From Kytococcus schroeteri (GTDB lineage Bacteria > Actinomycetota > Actinomycetes > Actinomycetales > Dermatophilaceae): a stretch of DNA of 58,253 nucleotides. The notes beneath the pieces were generated by a model, which made no database searches, had not been told where the DNA came from, and saw only the letters and a list, made by a program, of their open reading frames with translations. The stretch lies in assembly GCF_002847825.1 (NCBI RefSeq), contig NZ_PKIZ01000002.1:1-58253 (forward strand). Direction: 5' to 3'. Both the position numbers and the translations under genes were made by a program. Each line of letters begins with the position of its first letter. Position 1 is the first letter of the stretch. Shown one piece after another: positions 9,859-19,700 of the stretch.

Positions 9859-10484
9859 CGCAGGCCGTCCACGGTGCGCAGCCAGCCCGTGGTCTGGTCG
9901 TAGGGGTCGCTCAGGGCCCCGGCCACGTAGAGCGGGGCGAGGTCCGGCACGAGCACCGCGTACCCCTGCTCGGCCAGCGCCTGGCCCAGGTAGGCCATGC
10001 CCAGGTCGTAGCGCATCGGCTCGAACCCGGCGGGGCAGGGCCAGCGCGAGAGGTCGTCGGTGCAGGCGGGGGCGCGCAGGTGGCCGAAGACCAGCAGCGG
10101 CGCCTTGCCCCGGGCGTGGGCGGGCCGGTACAGCTGGCCCCGCACCGGCGCGCGGAACTCCCCGGGGTTCCTCGGGCCACCCAGGTCGATGTCGCCGAGG
10201 TCCACGGCGCGGACCTCCACCCCGCCGCTGCGCTTCACCGAGAGGGGCTCGGGGGTGCGGTTGCGCGGGGAGTGCGGGCCGTCCCCCTGGTCGGGGTACT
10301 CCGCCGCCCGGTCGGTGCCCTTGGCGGCGGCGTCCAGGGCCATCGAGTCGTTGCCCGCGCTCCCCGGCGTGGACGAGCTCGTGGCGGCACCGGACGGGGG
10401 GGTGGCCGCGGGTGCGGCACCGGCGGGCACCGCCATCGGGGCGAGGCAGAGGGCGGCCACGACGGCCACGGGGAGTCGACGCAT
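9855..10484 (-). pseudogene. Secreted alpha/beta-hydrolase (esterase-like), C-terminally truncated
   Basis: A 209-residue product that starts at 10484 with AGGAGA just upstream and a Sec signal (MRRLPVAVVAALCLAPMAVP, cleavage near AGAAPA). The later part (GQLYRPAHARGKAPLLVFGH, CTDDLSRWPCP, MAYLGQALAEQGYAVLVPDL) is the start of an alpha/beta hydrolase: first strands, oxyanion region and helix A. The frame stops at DGLR before the nucleophile elbow GxSxG and before the acid and histidine of the triad could occur. No continuation is visible in other frames, because the next 180 bases encode the small membrane protein. Best read as an N-terminal remnant of an esterase, probably inactive. A non-catalytic secreted role is possible but not supported. 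Confidence 0.65.
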
Positions 10485-10573
10485 GGGCTCTCCTGGGGTC
10501 GGCAGGGGCGGTTCCCCTGGACGCCCGGAGGCTACCGCCGGGCGGGCGTGCGACCCGGCCCGACGGGCGGTGC

Positions 10574-12109
10574 TCAGTCCACTCGGCAGGGGGCCTGCGT
10601 CACGTCCGGGGCCGGCGGCCGGCCGATGCCGGGCATCCCCAGGCCGACCGCCGGCTTCTTGGCGGGCATGCCCTGGGCCCGCTCCCACGCGTCGCCGCCG
10701 GCGGTGCGGCGCACGGAGAAGGTGCCGCCCTGCACCGCTGAGTCGGCGATGAGGTTGTGCGGGGCGCCGTAGGTGACCTCCACGGTGACCATGTCGCCGG
10801 GGCGGGGGAGGTCGGCCTCGGGGAGGTCTGCCGGCAGCGCGAAGTGCACCAGGCGGTTGTCGTCCGCACGGCCGGACATGCGCTGGGTCTCGGCGTCCTT
10901 GCGGCCCTCGCCGGGGGCCACCAGCACCTCGACGGTGCGCCCCTCCTGGGCGCGGTTCTCCTCCCAGGAGATGCGTTCCTGCAGCTCGATGAGGCGGTCG
11001 AAGCGGTCCTGCACGACATCCTTGGGCACCTGGTTCTCCATCGTGGCCGCGGGCGTGCCCTCGCGGATGGAGTACTGGAAGGTGAAGGCGCTGGAGAAGC
11101 GGCTGGCCTCCACCACGCGCAGGGTCTCGGCGAAGTCCTCCTCGGTCTCGCCGGGGAAGCCCACGATGAGGTCGGTGGTGATGGCCGCGTGCGGGATCTG
11201 CTCGCGGACGCGCTCCAGGATGCCCAGGAACTTCTTGCCCCGGTAGCTGCGCCGCATGTCCTTGAGCACCTTGTCCGAGCCGGACTGCAGCGGCATGTGC
11301 AGGCTCGGCATGACGTTGGGCGTCTCGGCCATGGCGTCGATGACGTCGTCGGTGAAGGCGGCCGGGTGCGGGGAGGTGAAGCGCACGCGCTCCAGGCCCT
11401 CGATCTCGCCGCAGGCGCGCAGCAGCTTGCTGAAGGCCTGACGGTCGCCGAACTCCACGCCGTAGGTGTTGACGTTCTGCCCCAGCAGGGTCACCTCCAC
11501 GACGCCCTGGTCCACCAGCGCCTGCACCTCGGCCAGGACGTCGCCGGGGCGGCGGTCCTTCTCCTTGCCGCGCAGGCTGGGCACGATGCAGAAGGTGCAC
11601 GTGTTGTTGCAGCCCACGCTGATGGACACCCAGCCGGAGTACGCGCTGTCGCGGCGGGTCGGCAGGGTGGACGGGAAGGTCTCGAGCGACTCCAGGATCT
11701 CCACCTGGGCCTCGCGGTTGTGGCGGGCGCGCTCCAGCAGCACCGGCAGGGAGCCGATGTTGTGGGTGCCGAAGACCACATCGACCCACGGCGCCTTCTT
11801 CACGATGGTGTCGCGGTCCATCTGGGCCAAGCAGCCGCCGACGGCGATCTGCAGGTCCGGGTTACGCAGCTTGGCCTGCCGCAGCTGGCCGAGGTTGCCG
11901 TAGAGCTTGTTGGCGGCGTTCTCGCGCACCGCGCAGGTGTTGAACACCACCACGTCGGCGGTCTCCGGGCGCTCGGCGGCGTCCAGTGCCGCCAGGTCGG
12001 TGTAGCCAGCCCCCTCGAGCAGGCCCGAGAGGCGCTCGGAGTCGTGCACGTTCATCTGGCACCCGTGGGTGCGGACGTCGTAGGTCTTGCCGGTGGTGGA
12101 GGTGCTCAT
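10574..12109 (-). CDS. miaB: tRNA-2-methylthio-N6-dimethylallyladenosine synthase MiaB
   Basis: A 511-residue radical-SAM methylthiotransferase that adds the 2-methylthio group to i6A37 in tRNA, after MiaA. The UPF0004 domain opens with [16 protein letters not shown] (Cys17) and [12 protein letters not shown]. The radical-SAM cluster motif is CNNTCTFC (Cys167, Cys171, Cys174). It is followed by GQNVNTYG and ISVGC-type signatures and a C-terminal TRAM domain. The start at 12109 leaves a normal N terminus; the frame stays open far upstream but that part has no similarity to MiaB. The final 40 residues are Pro-rich and variable. Divergent from the heme oxygenase gene. Confidence 0.95.
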   Translation of the reverse strand: MSTSTTGKTYDVRTHGCQMNVHDSERLSGLLEGAGYTDLAALDAAERPETADVVVFNTCAVRENAANKLYGNLGQLRQAKLRNPDLQIAVGGCLAQMDRDTIVKKAPWVDVVFGTHNIGSLPVLLERARHNREAQVEILESLETFPSTLPTRRDSAYSGWVSISVGCNNTCTFCIVPSLRGKEKDRRPGDVLAEVQALVDQGVVEVTLLGQNVNTYGVEFGDRQAFSKLLRACGEIEGLERVRFTSPHPAAFTDDVIDAMAETPNVMPSLHMPLQSGSDKVLKDMRRSYRGKKFLGILERVREQIPHAAITTDLIVGFPGETEEDFAETLRVVEASRFSSAFTFQYSIREGTPAATMENQVPKDVVQDRFDRLIELQERISWEENRAQEGRTVEVLVAPGEGRKDAETQRMSGRADDNRLVHFALPADLPEADLPRPGDMVTVEVTYGAPHNLIADSAVQGGTFSVRRTAGGDAWERAQGMPAKKPAVGLGMPGIGRPPAPDVTQAPCRVD

Positions 12110-12119
12110 CGTGGGGCGG

Positions 12120-12125
12120 ATTCTA
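12120..12125 (-). promoter_or_regulatory. -10 element TAGAAT of miaB
   Basis: TAGAAT on the minus strand lies 10 bases before the miaB ATG, predicting a very short leader of 3-4 bases. No clear -35 is visible. Confidence 0.4.
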
Positions 12126-12169
12126 CGCGCCGCGGGTGACTCCCCCGCCGGCCGCGAGGGGCCCGGTGC

Positions 12170-12175
12170 CACGAT
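12170..12175 (+). promoter_or_regulatory. -10-like CACGAT of a predicted leaderless transcript
   Basis: CACGAT is followed by 6 bases and the ATG at 12182. The same arrangement recurs at 39715. Confidence 0.4.
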
Positions 12176-12181
12176 AGGGGC

Positions 12182-12568
12182 ATGAGCGACGTCATCAAGA
12201 TCAACGCCATCACCGTGCCCGCCGACTCCGGCGACGAGCTCGCCCACCGCTTCGCGCAGCGCGCGGGCGCCGTGGACGGCCAGCCGGGCTTCAAGGGCTT
12301 CGAGTTGCTGCGCCCCACCGACGGCCGCAACGTCTGGCTGGTGGTGACCCGCTGGGCCGACGAGGCCTCCTTCGAGGCGTGGACCTCCGGCCGGGACTTC
12401 CAGAAGGCCCACGGCGGGCAGGGCCGTCCCGAGGGCTCCGAGGCCGCGTCCGGCGCGCACGGTGAGGGTGGCGAGCAGCCCCGCCAGAAGCCGGTGGGCA
12501 TGAGCGCCGAGCTGTGGTCCTACGACGTGGCCGGCGGCAGCACCGGTGGTGGTGCCGGCGAGGCCTGA
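12182..12568 (+). CDS. mhuD: MhuD/IsdG-type heme-degrading monooxygenase
   Basis: A 128-residue protein of the antibiotic-biosynthesis-monooxygenase fold. The N terminus [10 protein letters not shown] and [11 protein letters not shown] closely resemble Mycobacterium tuberculosis MhuD. The residues that matter there are present: Asn8 (MhuD Asn7), Trp67 (Trp66) and His77 (His75, the heme ligand). MhuD opens heme to mycobilin and frees iron. A Gly/Glu-rich insert of about 30 residues follows His77 before the last strand (ELWSYDV). Cytoplasmic, with no signal peptide. No iron-box operator was recognised. The family call is firm; heme as substrate is inferred from the conserved ligands. Confidence 0.85.
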   Translation: MSDVIKINAITVPADSGDELAHRFAQRAGAVDGQPGFKGFELLRPTDGRNVWLVVTRWADEASFEAWTSGRDFQKAHGGQGRPEGSEAASGAHGEGGEQPRQKPVGMSAELWSYDVAGGSTGGGAGEA

Positions 12569-12700
12569 GCCGACCACCCATCGGGCGTGACGACGCCCAC
12601 ATCTCAGCCGGGTCGCTGGGCGGGATCTGGTCCGGGTCGGTCCTCGACGCCCCCTCGGGTCCCGGTGGGTACGGTGCTGTGACCCCCCCCAGGAGGATCC

Positions 12701-14044
12701 ATGTCGCGCCCCACCCGCGCCGTTGCCGTCCTGACCGCGGCTGTCACCCTGACCACCCTCTCCGGCGGGCCGAGCCAGAGCCGCCCGCTGGCAGAGGCCA
12801 CCTCCACCGCACCGACCCTGCCGGCCTCCCCGTGCGCGGACGGGGACGTCCCCCTCACGCCCGAGGAGGCCTTCCTCGCACGCCCCGAGGCGGCAGCCCT
12901 CGTGGCCGGCGGCGGCTTCGGGGACCAGGTGGCCTCGTTCCAGCGCGCCCTGTGCGCGGCTCCGGACGCCGAGGCGGCAGAGCAGGTGGTGCAGGAGCAC
13001 GGCGCCGCCCTGTGGGAGCTCGCCGTCGACCGGGCCCAGGGCCGGGTCGACACCGGTGGGTGGTTGAGCGCCGGGGACGACCGCCCGCTCTACTGGGCGC
13101 GCTTGGCGATGGTGGCCAGCATCCGGCAGCACGCCGGCAGCGCCCACCTGTCGGCGGCGCAGCGGCAGGACCTCGTCGACCGCCTCGACCGCGTGTCCCG
13201 CGGGCAGGAGGACGTCCACTTCCCCAAGGGCCGCGGCGTGAAGCGCGTGCTCGTCACGGGCTTCGACCCGTTCACCCTGGACGAGGACGTCCGCCAGGCC
13301 AACCCGTCGGGCGCCGCGGCCCTCGCGCTCGACGGGTTGACCGTCGCCGGACCGGACGGGCCGGTGCGCATCGAGGCCGCGATGCTCCCGGTGCGGTGGC
13401 GGGACTTCGACCACGGGATGGTCGAGGACACGCTGCTGCCGCACTTCACCACCGGCCGCGACGGGATCGACGCGTTCACCACCGTGAGCCAGGGGCGACC
13501 GGGCCAGTTCGACCTCGAGGTGACGAACGGGGCCTGGCGTGCCGGGTTCCACGACAACGAGTTCGTGTGCCACCGGGGCCAGGTCCCGGCCCCGCAGTCC
13601 CCGACGGTGACGCCCCAGCCCCAGTGGACCCGGTCCACGCTGCCCATGGACGCCCTCACCGCCCGACCCAGCGGGCCCTTCCCCGTGGTGCGCAACACCG
13701 AGGTCACGGAGGTTCCCGGCGACACGCCCCCCGAACCGGTGACCACGACCTGCCCGGCCCCGAAGTCCCCCGGGACGGTCCGGCCCGACGGCCCCACCGA
13801 GGGGTCGCAGGCACGGGCTGGCGGGGGTGGCAACTACCTCTCCAACGAGGTGGCCTACCGGGCGACGCTGCTGCGGGACGCCGTGGGCCTGGACGTGCCC
13901 GGCGGGCACGTCCACACGCCGGTGCTGGAGGGCCTGCCGGAGGACAGGACGCAGCTCACCTCGTCGCAGTTCGAGGCCAACCGGGAGGCGATCACGGCCC
14001 AGGTGCGGGAGCTGGTCGTGCGCACGGCGCGGTCCACGCGCTGA
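12701..14044 (+). CDS. Secreted pyroglutamyl-peptidase-like protein with catalytic Cys replaced by Ser
   Basis: A 447-residue product with AGGAGG 5 bases before the start and an N-terminal hydrophobic signal ([15 protein letters not shown]). After a helical N-terminal part comes [10 protein letters not shown] and [12 protein letters not shown], the opening of peptidase family C15 (pyrrolidone-carboxyl peptidase). The catalytic Glu likely corresponds to Glu273 (FDLEVTNG). The motif that normally reads GxYxCN is here GNYLSN, with Ser381 in place of the nucleophile Cys. The histidine region is GGHVHTP (His403, His405). An insert of about 70 residues with two Cys separates these. C15 enzymes are normally about 215 residues and cytoplasmic, so a secreted 447-residue form with Ser is unusual. 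Activity is uncertain. TACGGT at 12670-12675 may be its -10. Confidence 0.7.
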   Translation: MSRPTRAVAVLTAAVTLTTLSGGPSQSRPLAEATSTAPTLPASPCADGDVPLTPEEAFLARPEAAALVAGGGFGDQVASFQRALCAAPDAEAAEQVVQEHGAALWELAVDRAQGRVDTGGWLSAGDDRPLYWARLAMVASIRQHAGSAHLSAAQRQDLVDRLDRVSRGQEDVHFPKGRGVKRVLVTGFDPFTLDEDVRQANPSGAAALALDGLTVAGPDGPVRIEAAMLPVRWRDFDHGMVEDTLLPHFTTGRDGIDAFTTVSQGRPGQFDLEVTNGAWRAGFHDNEFVCHRGQVPAPQSPTVTPQPQWTRSTLPMDALTARPSGPFPVVRNTEVTEVPGDTPPEPVTTTCPAPKSPGTVRPDGPTEGSQARAGGGGNYLSNEVAYRATLLRDAVGLDVPGGHVHTPVLEGLPEDRTQLTSSQFEANREAITAQVRELVVRTARSTR

Positions 14045-14056
14045 GGGCCCGCGGGG

Positions 14057-14782
14057 TCAGTCGCGCTGGTGCTCGGGGTCCTGGTCGAGCGCCTCGCGGA
14101 TGACCGAGTACGCGACCTCCCCGGAGTAGCCCTTGCGGGCGAGCATGCCCGCGAGCCGACGGGTCTTCACCTGCCGGTCGAGGCCGCTCATGGTGCGCAA
14201 CTTCTTGGCCACGAGCTGCTCGGCCCGGGCCCGCTCACCATCGGGTGTCACCTCGTCGGCGAGGGCCTGCTGGGCGACCTCGTCGGCGAGGGCCTGCTGG
14301 GCGACCTCCTCGTCGATCCCCTTGCGCCGCAGCTCGTGCGCCAGCCCGCGGCGGGCCAGTCCGCGACCCTGCTGCTGGGAGCGCACGAGCATGTGGGCGT
14401 ACGCCTCGTCGTCCACCAGTCCGACGGCCTCCATCCGGTCGAGGACCACGCGGGCCACCTCGGGGTCGCACCCCCGCTGGGCCAGCTTGTCCTCGAGCTG
14501 CCGACGGCTCCTCGGGGCGGCGGTGAGCTGCCGCAGGACGATGGCACGCGCCACCTCGTGGGGGTCGGCCTCGGCGTCCTGCTGCGCGGGGTCCTCGGGG
14601 GGCGGCGGTGGCGCCGACGGCCGGGACGGGGCGGACGACGGCGGGGAGGTGGGCGCGCCGACCCCGAGACCGTCCACCTCCCCGGCCGCGATGCGACGCA
14701 GCTCCTCCATGTCCGGTGCACGGGCCGGACCCCGACGCGGGGTCGACGCGTCGGGGCCCGGGGTCAGGGAGCCGTCACCCAC
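14057..14782 (-). CDS. recX: RecX, regulator of RecA
   Basis: A 241-residue product. RecX binds RecA filaments and tempers recombinase and coprotease activity. The core of three-helix repeats runs from about residue 75 (ARAIVLRQLTAAPRSRRQLE) to the C terminus and includes VLDRMEAVGLVDDEAYA and GLARRGLAHELRRKGI. The first 70 residues are Pro/Ser-rich and not conserved. The third repeat contains a perfect 9-residue duplication, EVAQQALAD twice, from a 27-bp DNA duplication. The start is uncertain: GTG at 14782 is used, but the ATG of MEELRRIAAGE is also possible. It follows recA by 57 bases in the same direction. Confidence 0.9.
   Translation of the reverse strand: MGDGSLTPGPDASTPRRGPARAPDMEELRRIAAGEVDGLGVGAPTSPPSSAPSRPSAPPPPPEDPAQQDAEADPHEVARAIVLRQLTAAPRSRRQLEDKLAQRGCDPEVARVVLDRMEAVGLVDDEAYAHMLVRSQQQGRGLARRGLAHELRRKGIDEEVAQQALADEVAQQALADEVTPDGERARAEQLVAKKLRTMSGLDRQVKTRRLAGMLARKGYSGEVAYSVIREALDQDPEHQRD
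14251..14304. repeat. Perfect 27-bp tandem duplication inside recX
   Basis: Two identical 27-bp units (14251-14277 and 14278-14304) lie in direct tandem. Being a multiple of three, the duplication adds nine residues (EVAQQALAD) without a frameshift. Typical of recent slippage. Confidence 0.95.
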
Positions 14783-14839
14783 GGGAACCGGGTCCCACGG
14801 GTGCGGTGGTGCGCTCGGTGCGCTGCGGTGCGATCACGG

Positions 14840-15943
14840 TCAGAAGGTGACCTCGACCTCGTCGGGCTGGCCCGCGGCCAGGGCGGCCGCCTCGGCGTCC
14901 ACGTCCTCGGTCACCGCGTTCGGGTCCACCCCGATGCCGAGCTTGGCCTTGATCTTGCGGTCCAGCTCCTCGGTGAGGTCCGGGTTGTCACGCAGGAACT
15001 GCCGGGCGTTCTCCTTGCCCTGCCCCAGCTGGTCGCCGTCGTAGGTGTACCAGGCACCCGACTTGCGGATGAAGCCGTGCTCCACGCCCATGTCGATGAT
15101 GCCGCCCTCCCGGGAGATGCCCTGCCCGTAGAGGATGTCGAACTCGGCCTGCTTGAACGGCGGCGAGACCTTGTTCTTGACGATCTTGGCGCGGGTGCGG
15201 TTGCCGACCGGCTCGGTACCGTCCTTGAGCGTCTCGATGCGGCGCACGTCGATGCGCACCGAAGCGTAGAACTTCAGCGCCTTACCACCGGTGGTGGTCT
15301 CCGGGGAGCCGAACATCACGCCGATCTTCTCGCGCAGCTGGTTGATGAAGATGGCCGTGGTGCCGGTGCTGCTCAGGGCACCGGTGATCTTGCGCAGCGC
15401 CTGGCTCATGAGGCGGGCCTGCAGACCCACGTGGGAGTCACCCATCTCGCCCTCGATCTCGGCGCGGGGCACCAGGGCCGCCACGGAGTCGATGACGATG
15501 ATGTCCAGCGCACCGGAGCGGATCAGCATGTCCGCGATCTCCAGCGCCTGCTCACCGGTGTCGGGCTGCGACACGAGCAGGTTGTCGACGTCCACACCCA
15601 GCTTCCGGGCGTACTCCGGGTCCAGCGCGTGCTCGGCGTCGATGAACGCCGCGATGCCGCCGGCCTTCTGCGCGTTGGCCACGGCGTGCAGGGCCACGGT
15701 CGTCTTACCGGAGGACTCCGGGCCGTAGATCTCGATGACACGCCCGCGGGGCAGGCCACCCAGGCCGAGCGCGACGTCGAGGGCGATGGACCCCGTCGGG
15801 ATGGTGGCGATGGGCGGACGCGTGTCGTCACCCAGGCGCATCACGGCGCCCTTGCCGTGCTGCTTCTCGATCTGCGCCATCACGGCGTCGAGGGACCGCG
15901 CGCGCTCCGCGGTCGGGTCGGTGTTGGTCTTCTTGCCGGCCAT
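14840..15943 (-). CDS. recA: Recombinase RecA
   Basis: A 367-residue product that forms filaments on ssDNA, drives strand exchange and triggers LexA self-cleavage. The Walker A motif GPESSGKTT starts at residue 74. Other landmarks are [26 protein letters not shown] Walker B ([16 protein letters not shown]), loop L1 [18 protein letters not shown] and the L2 region with [14 protein letters not shown] and TTGGKALKF. The C terminus is acidic, as usual. The start at 15943 gives the canonical actinobacterial N terminus. A spliced-in intein, as in some mycobacteria, is absent. Upstream lie a PafBC-type promoter and a LexA box, so DNA damage control by two routes is likely. recX follows. Confidence 0.98.
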   Translation of the reverse strand: MAGKKTNTDPTAERARSLDAVMAQIEKQHGKGAVMRLGDDTRPPIATIPTGSIALDVALGLGGLPRGRVIEIYGPESSGKTTVALHAVANAQKAGGIAAFIDAEHALDPEYARKLGVDVDNLLVSQPDTGEQALEIADMLIRSGALDIIVIDSVAALVPRAEIEGEMGDSHVGLQARLMSQALRKITGALSSTGTTAIFINQLREKIGVMFGSPETTTGGKALKFYASVRIDVRRIETLKDGTEPVGNRTRAKIVKNKVSPPFKQAEFDILYGQGISREGGIIDMGVEHGFIRKSGAWYTYDGDQLGQGKENARQFLRDNPDLTEELDRKIKAKLGIGVDPNAVTEDVDAEAAALAAGQPDEVEVTF

Positions 15944-16051
15944 GCTCACCACTTCCTTGTCACATCGTGTCGGGCGCGCCCACCTTCGACGCATGCCTCC
16001 CGCGAGACGGCCCGGTTGATCCCCGGGCGGTCGTTCACGGGTCTGCGTCAG

Positions 16052-16074
16052 ACGCTAGGAGCGCCCACAGACAA
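16052..16074 (-). promoter_or_regulatory. recA promoter with a PafBC (RecA-NDp) type motif
   Basis: On the minus strand TTGTCTGTG (16066-16074), an 8-base spacer and TAGCGT (16052-16057) match the LexA-independent DNA-damage promoter of mycobacteria, tTGTCRgtg-N8-TAnnnT. The only mismatch is T at the R position. Transcription would start near 16045, about 100 bases before recA. Confidence 0.7.
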
Positions 16075-16151
16075 CCTCCCCCGAGCGCGCCACGGACTGT
16101 GGACGAGCTGACGGGCCGAGGCGCACGGCGAGCGTTCCTGCGCACAGACTA

Positions 16152-16167
16152 CAGAACACCTGTTCGC
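16152..16167. promoter_or_regulatory. LexA (SOS) box upstream of recA
   Basis: The palindrome GAACACCTGTTC (16154-16165), with flanking C/G, fits the actinobacterial LexA site TCGAACRNNYGTTYGA. It lies between the DUF3046 stop and recA, about 210 bases before the recA start, so it would act on a distal SOS-controlled promoter. Confidence 0.7.
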
Positions 16168-16236
16168 CCGTCGACCGACGACTGTTCGGCGTGTCGCGCC
16201 CCTGCCCCGTGACACGACGCACCCGTCCGCCCGGCC

Positions 16237-16473
16237 TCAGTCGACCCGCCCGGCGGGAGGCCCCGGGTCCGGCCCCCACTGCCGCTCGGCCGGCACGTCG
16301 AAGTCCACGCACAGCGAGTGCCACACCTGCCGCGGCGGCACACCGGCGGCCAGGGCCTCCTCCACCGTGCGCTCCCCCGCCACCTCCGAGAGGACGTGGT
16401 TGCGGCGGATGTGGCCGGCCATCGCGGCCCCGAACTCCTCGGCCATGAGCTCGTCCAGCTGGCTGTTGCGCAT
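16237..16473 (-). CDS. DUF3046 small conserved protein
   Basis: A 78-residue product. The sequence EEFGAAMAGHIRRNHVLSEV, then GVPPRQVWHSLCVDFDVPAE, matches the DUF3046 family, a short helical protein encoded next to recA in many actinobacteria. Function unknown. The C-terminal tail (DPGPPAGRVD) is disordered. It is upstream of recA on the same strand, with the LexA box between them, so they may be separately controlled. Confidence 0.85.
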   Translation of the reverse strand: MRNSQLDELMAEEFGAAMAGHIRRNHVLSEVAGERTVEEALAAGVPPRQVWHSLCVDFDVPAERQWGPDPGPPAGRVD

Positions 16474-16649
16474 GGCGTCAGTCTCACAGTTCCTTCACGC
16501 GCCGCCGGCACCACCCGCACCGACACCACCTCCCGATCGACGGCCTCACCCAGCGTGCGGACGACAGCTTCGGTGACGGCGACGGCCGTCTGGACCGCGA
16601 CGACCTGCCGGGCACCGGCCGCCGCTGACGCGACGCACACCCCTCGCGC

Positions 16650-16679
16650 AGGGCCCGCAGCCACCCGGCTGCGGGCCCT
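16650..16679. terminator. Terminator-like hairpin in a divergent promoter gap
   Basis: AGGGCCCGCAGCC pairs with GGCTGCGGGCCCT around ACCC. It lies in the 258-base gap between the divergent DUF3046 and lhr genes, where no recognised gene ends. The rest of the gap (16474-16649) holds no gene I can support; one frame ends in DGDGRLDRDDLPGTGRR at a TGA (16626-16628), 21 bases before the hairpin, but has no credible start. Confidence 0.5.
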
Positions 16680-16717
16680 CTCGCGCGTCCGCACGCGAGG
16701 TCGTCGGTGCGCGGTGG

Positions 16718-16723
16718 CAGGCT
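16718..16723 (+). promoter_or_regulatory. -10-like CAGGCT of a predicted leaderless lhr transcript
   Basis: CAGGCT is followed by 8 bases and the ATG at 16732. No RBS is present. Confidence 0.35.
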
Positions 16724-16731
16724 GACCCCCG

Positions 16732-19700
16732 ATGACGGCCGACGTGCTCTCCCGGTTCTCCCCCGCCACCCGTGCGTGGTTCGAGGCGAGCTTCGCCGCG
16801 CCCACCGCCGCACAGGCCGGCGCGTGGGACGCCATCAGCCGGGGCGAGCACACTGTGGTGGTGGCCCCCACCGGGTCGGGCAAGACGCTCTCGGCCTTCC
16901 TCTGGTCGCTCGACCAGTTCGTCCCGCGTCCGGACCACGAGGTCCCCACCGCGCCGTGCAGCGTGGTCTACGTCTCCCCGCTCAAGGCGCTGGCGGTCGA
17001 CGTGGAGCGCAACCTGGCCGCGCCCCTGGCCGGCATCGGGCACGCCGCGGTGCGTCTGGGCACCGAGCCCCCGCGGGTGGGGGTCTCGCTGCGCTCCGGC
17101 GACACGTCCCCCGCGGACCGGCGCCGTTTCGCCAGCCACGGTGCGGACGTGCTCATCACCACCCCGGAGTCGCTCTACCTGCTGCTCACCTCGAAGGCCC
17201 GCGAGCAGCTCTCCGGGGTGACCACCGTGGTGCTCGACGAGGTGCACACGATGGCGGGCAGCAAGCGCGGGGCACACCTGGCCCTCACCCTGGAGCGGCT
17301 CGACGCCCTCCTCGAGAGGCCGGCCCAGCGCATCGGGCTCTCGGCCACCGTGCGGCCGGTGGACGAGGTGGGGCGCTGGCTGGCCGGGGGCCGGCCGGTC
17401 ACCGTGGTGCAGCCCCCGGCCACCAAGCAGTGGGACCTGGCGGTGCACGCCGACGTGCCGGACCTGGCGGACCTCGCCACCGCACCGGGCGCCGCGCCGG
17501 CCCCCGTGCCCGATGCGGGTGAGGACCTCGCGCTGCCCGAGCACCTCACGCTGGCCGACCTCTCGCCCGAGGCCGCCGACCCCCGCGACCGCGCCAGCGT
17601 CTGGCCGCACGTGGAGCAGCGGATCGTCGACGAGATCGCCGCCCACACCTCCACGCTCGTCTTCTGCAACTCGCGCCGCTCGGCCGAGCGGCTGACGGCC
17701 CGCCTCAATGAGATCTGGGCCGAGCGCACGGCCGGCGCACGGGCCGGGGAGGGGACCCCACCGGTGCTGGCACGGGCCCACCACGGGTCGGTCAGCAAGG
17801 AGCACCGCGCCGAGATCGAGGACGCCCTCAAGGCCGGCACGCTGCCGGCGGTGGTGGCCACCAGCTCGCTGGAGCTCGGCATCGACATGGGGGCGGTGGA
17901 CCTCGTGGTGCAGGTGGAGTCCCCACCCAGCGTGGCCAGCGGCCTGCAGCGGGTGGGCCGGGCCGGCCACCAGGTGGGGGCGGTGAGCCGCGGCAGCTTC
18001 CACGCGCTCCACCGGCAGGACCTGCTCGAGACCACGGTGGTCGTGGAGCAGATGCGGGCCGGCGGCATCGAGGCGCTGCTCGTGCCCGCCAACCCACTGG
18101 ACGTGCTGGCCCAGCAGGTGGTGGCGGCCTGCGCGCTCGACGACTGGACGGTCACCGACCTCCACGCGATGGTGCGGCGCGCCGCTCCCTGGGCCGATCT
18201 CTCGCGGCCCGTGCTGGAGTCCGTGCTGGAGATGCTCACGGGCCGCTACCCCTCGGAGGACTTCGCCGACCTGCGGCCGCGCCTGGTCTGGGACCGCGTG
18301 GACGACACGCTCACCGCCCGTCCCGGGGCGCAGCGGCTGGCGGTGCTCTCCGGCGGCACGATCCCCGACCGCGGGTTGTTCGGCGTGTTCCTCGCCGGCG
18401 GCGAGGGTCCGGGGCGCCGGGTGGGTGAGCTCGACGAGGAGATGGTCTACGAGTCGCGGGTGGGCGACGTGTTCACCCTGGGCACCTCGTCGTGGCGCAT
18501 CGAGGACATCACCCACGACCAGGTGCTCGTCTCCCCCGCGCCCGGCCAGCCCGGCAAGCTGCCCTTCTGGCACGGCGACGGCCTGGGGCGTCCGGCCGAG
18601 CTCGGCGGGCACCTGGGGGCCTTCGTCCGGGAGGTGGCCACCGGGGCCGAGGCCGACGTGCGCGAGCGGCTGGTCGCCTCGGGGCTGGACGCCTGGGCCG
18701 TGGACAACGTGGTGGCGCACGTGCAGGCACAGGCCGAGGCGACCACCGCCGTGCCCGACGACCGCACCGTGGTGGTGGAGCGCTTCCGCGACGAGTTGGG
18801 TGACTGGCGCGTGGTCGTGCACTCGCCCTGGGGCTCCCCCGTGCACGCGCCGTGGGCGCTGGTGCTGGCCGAGCGGCTGCGCGGGCGCTTCGGGGTGGAC
18901 GTGCAGGCCATGCACGCCGACGACGGCATCGTGCTGCGGCTGCCGGACCTCGGCGGGTGGGACGCGTGGTCGGTCCCCGATGCGGTGCCGGCCGGGTCGG
19001 GCGGGACGGGTGCCGATGCGGACAGCGGCACCGGCCCGACGCCGACCACGCTCGACGCGCGCTCCCTGGACGCTGCCCTGGCCGAACTCGTGGCCCTGGA
19101 CCCCGAGGAGGTGCACGACGAGGTGACCGCCCTGGTGGGTGGCTCGGCGCTCTTCGCCAGCCGCTTCCGGGAGTGCGCCGCCCGCGCCCTGCTGCTCCCC
19201 CGCCGCCGTCCGGACCGCCGCCAGGCCCTGTGGAAGCAGCGGCAGCGCGCGGCGTCGCTGCTGGAGGTGGCCGCCGGGCACCCGGACTTCCCGATCGTGC
19301 TGGAGGCCGTGCGCGAGGTGCTGCAGGACGTCTACGACGTGCCCGCCCTCACCGAGCTCATGCGCCGGATGGCCCGCCGCGAGGTGCGCACCGTGTTCGT
19401 GGAGACCCACGGCGCCAGCCCCTTCGCGCAGAACCTGATGTTCGGCTACGTGGCGCAGTTCCTCTACGAGGGCGACTCCCCGCTGGCCGAGCGCCGTGCG
19501 GCCGCGCTCGCGCTGGACCCCACGTTGCTGGCCGACCTGCTGGGCCGCTCCGAGGGCGCCGGGCTGCGCGACCTGCTCGACCCGCAGGCGGTGCTGGACA
19601 CCGAGGCCGAGCTGCAGCACACCGCCCCTGACCGCCGCGCGCGTCACGCCGAGGACCTGGCCGACCTGCTGCGCGTGCTGGGACCGCTGGACGCCGAGGA

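Noticed and set aside
12110..13915. A long in-frame extension upstream of miaB on the minus strand
   Set aside because: It covers two plus-strand genes (mhuD and the C15-like gene) and has no MiaB-like sequence. The normal MiaB N terminus starts at 12109.
14251..14304. CRISPR-like repeat
   Set aside because: Only two adjacent copies without spacer, inside a coding frame.
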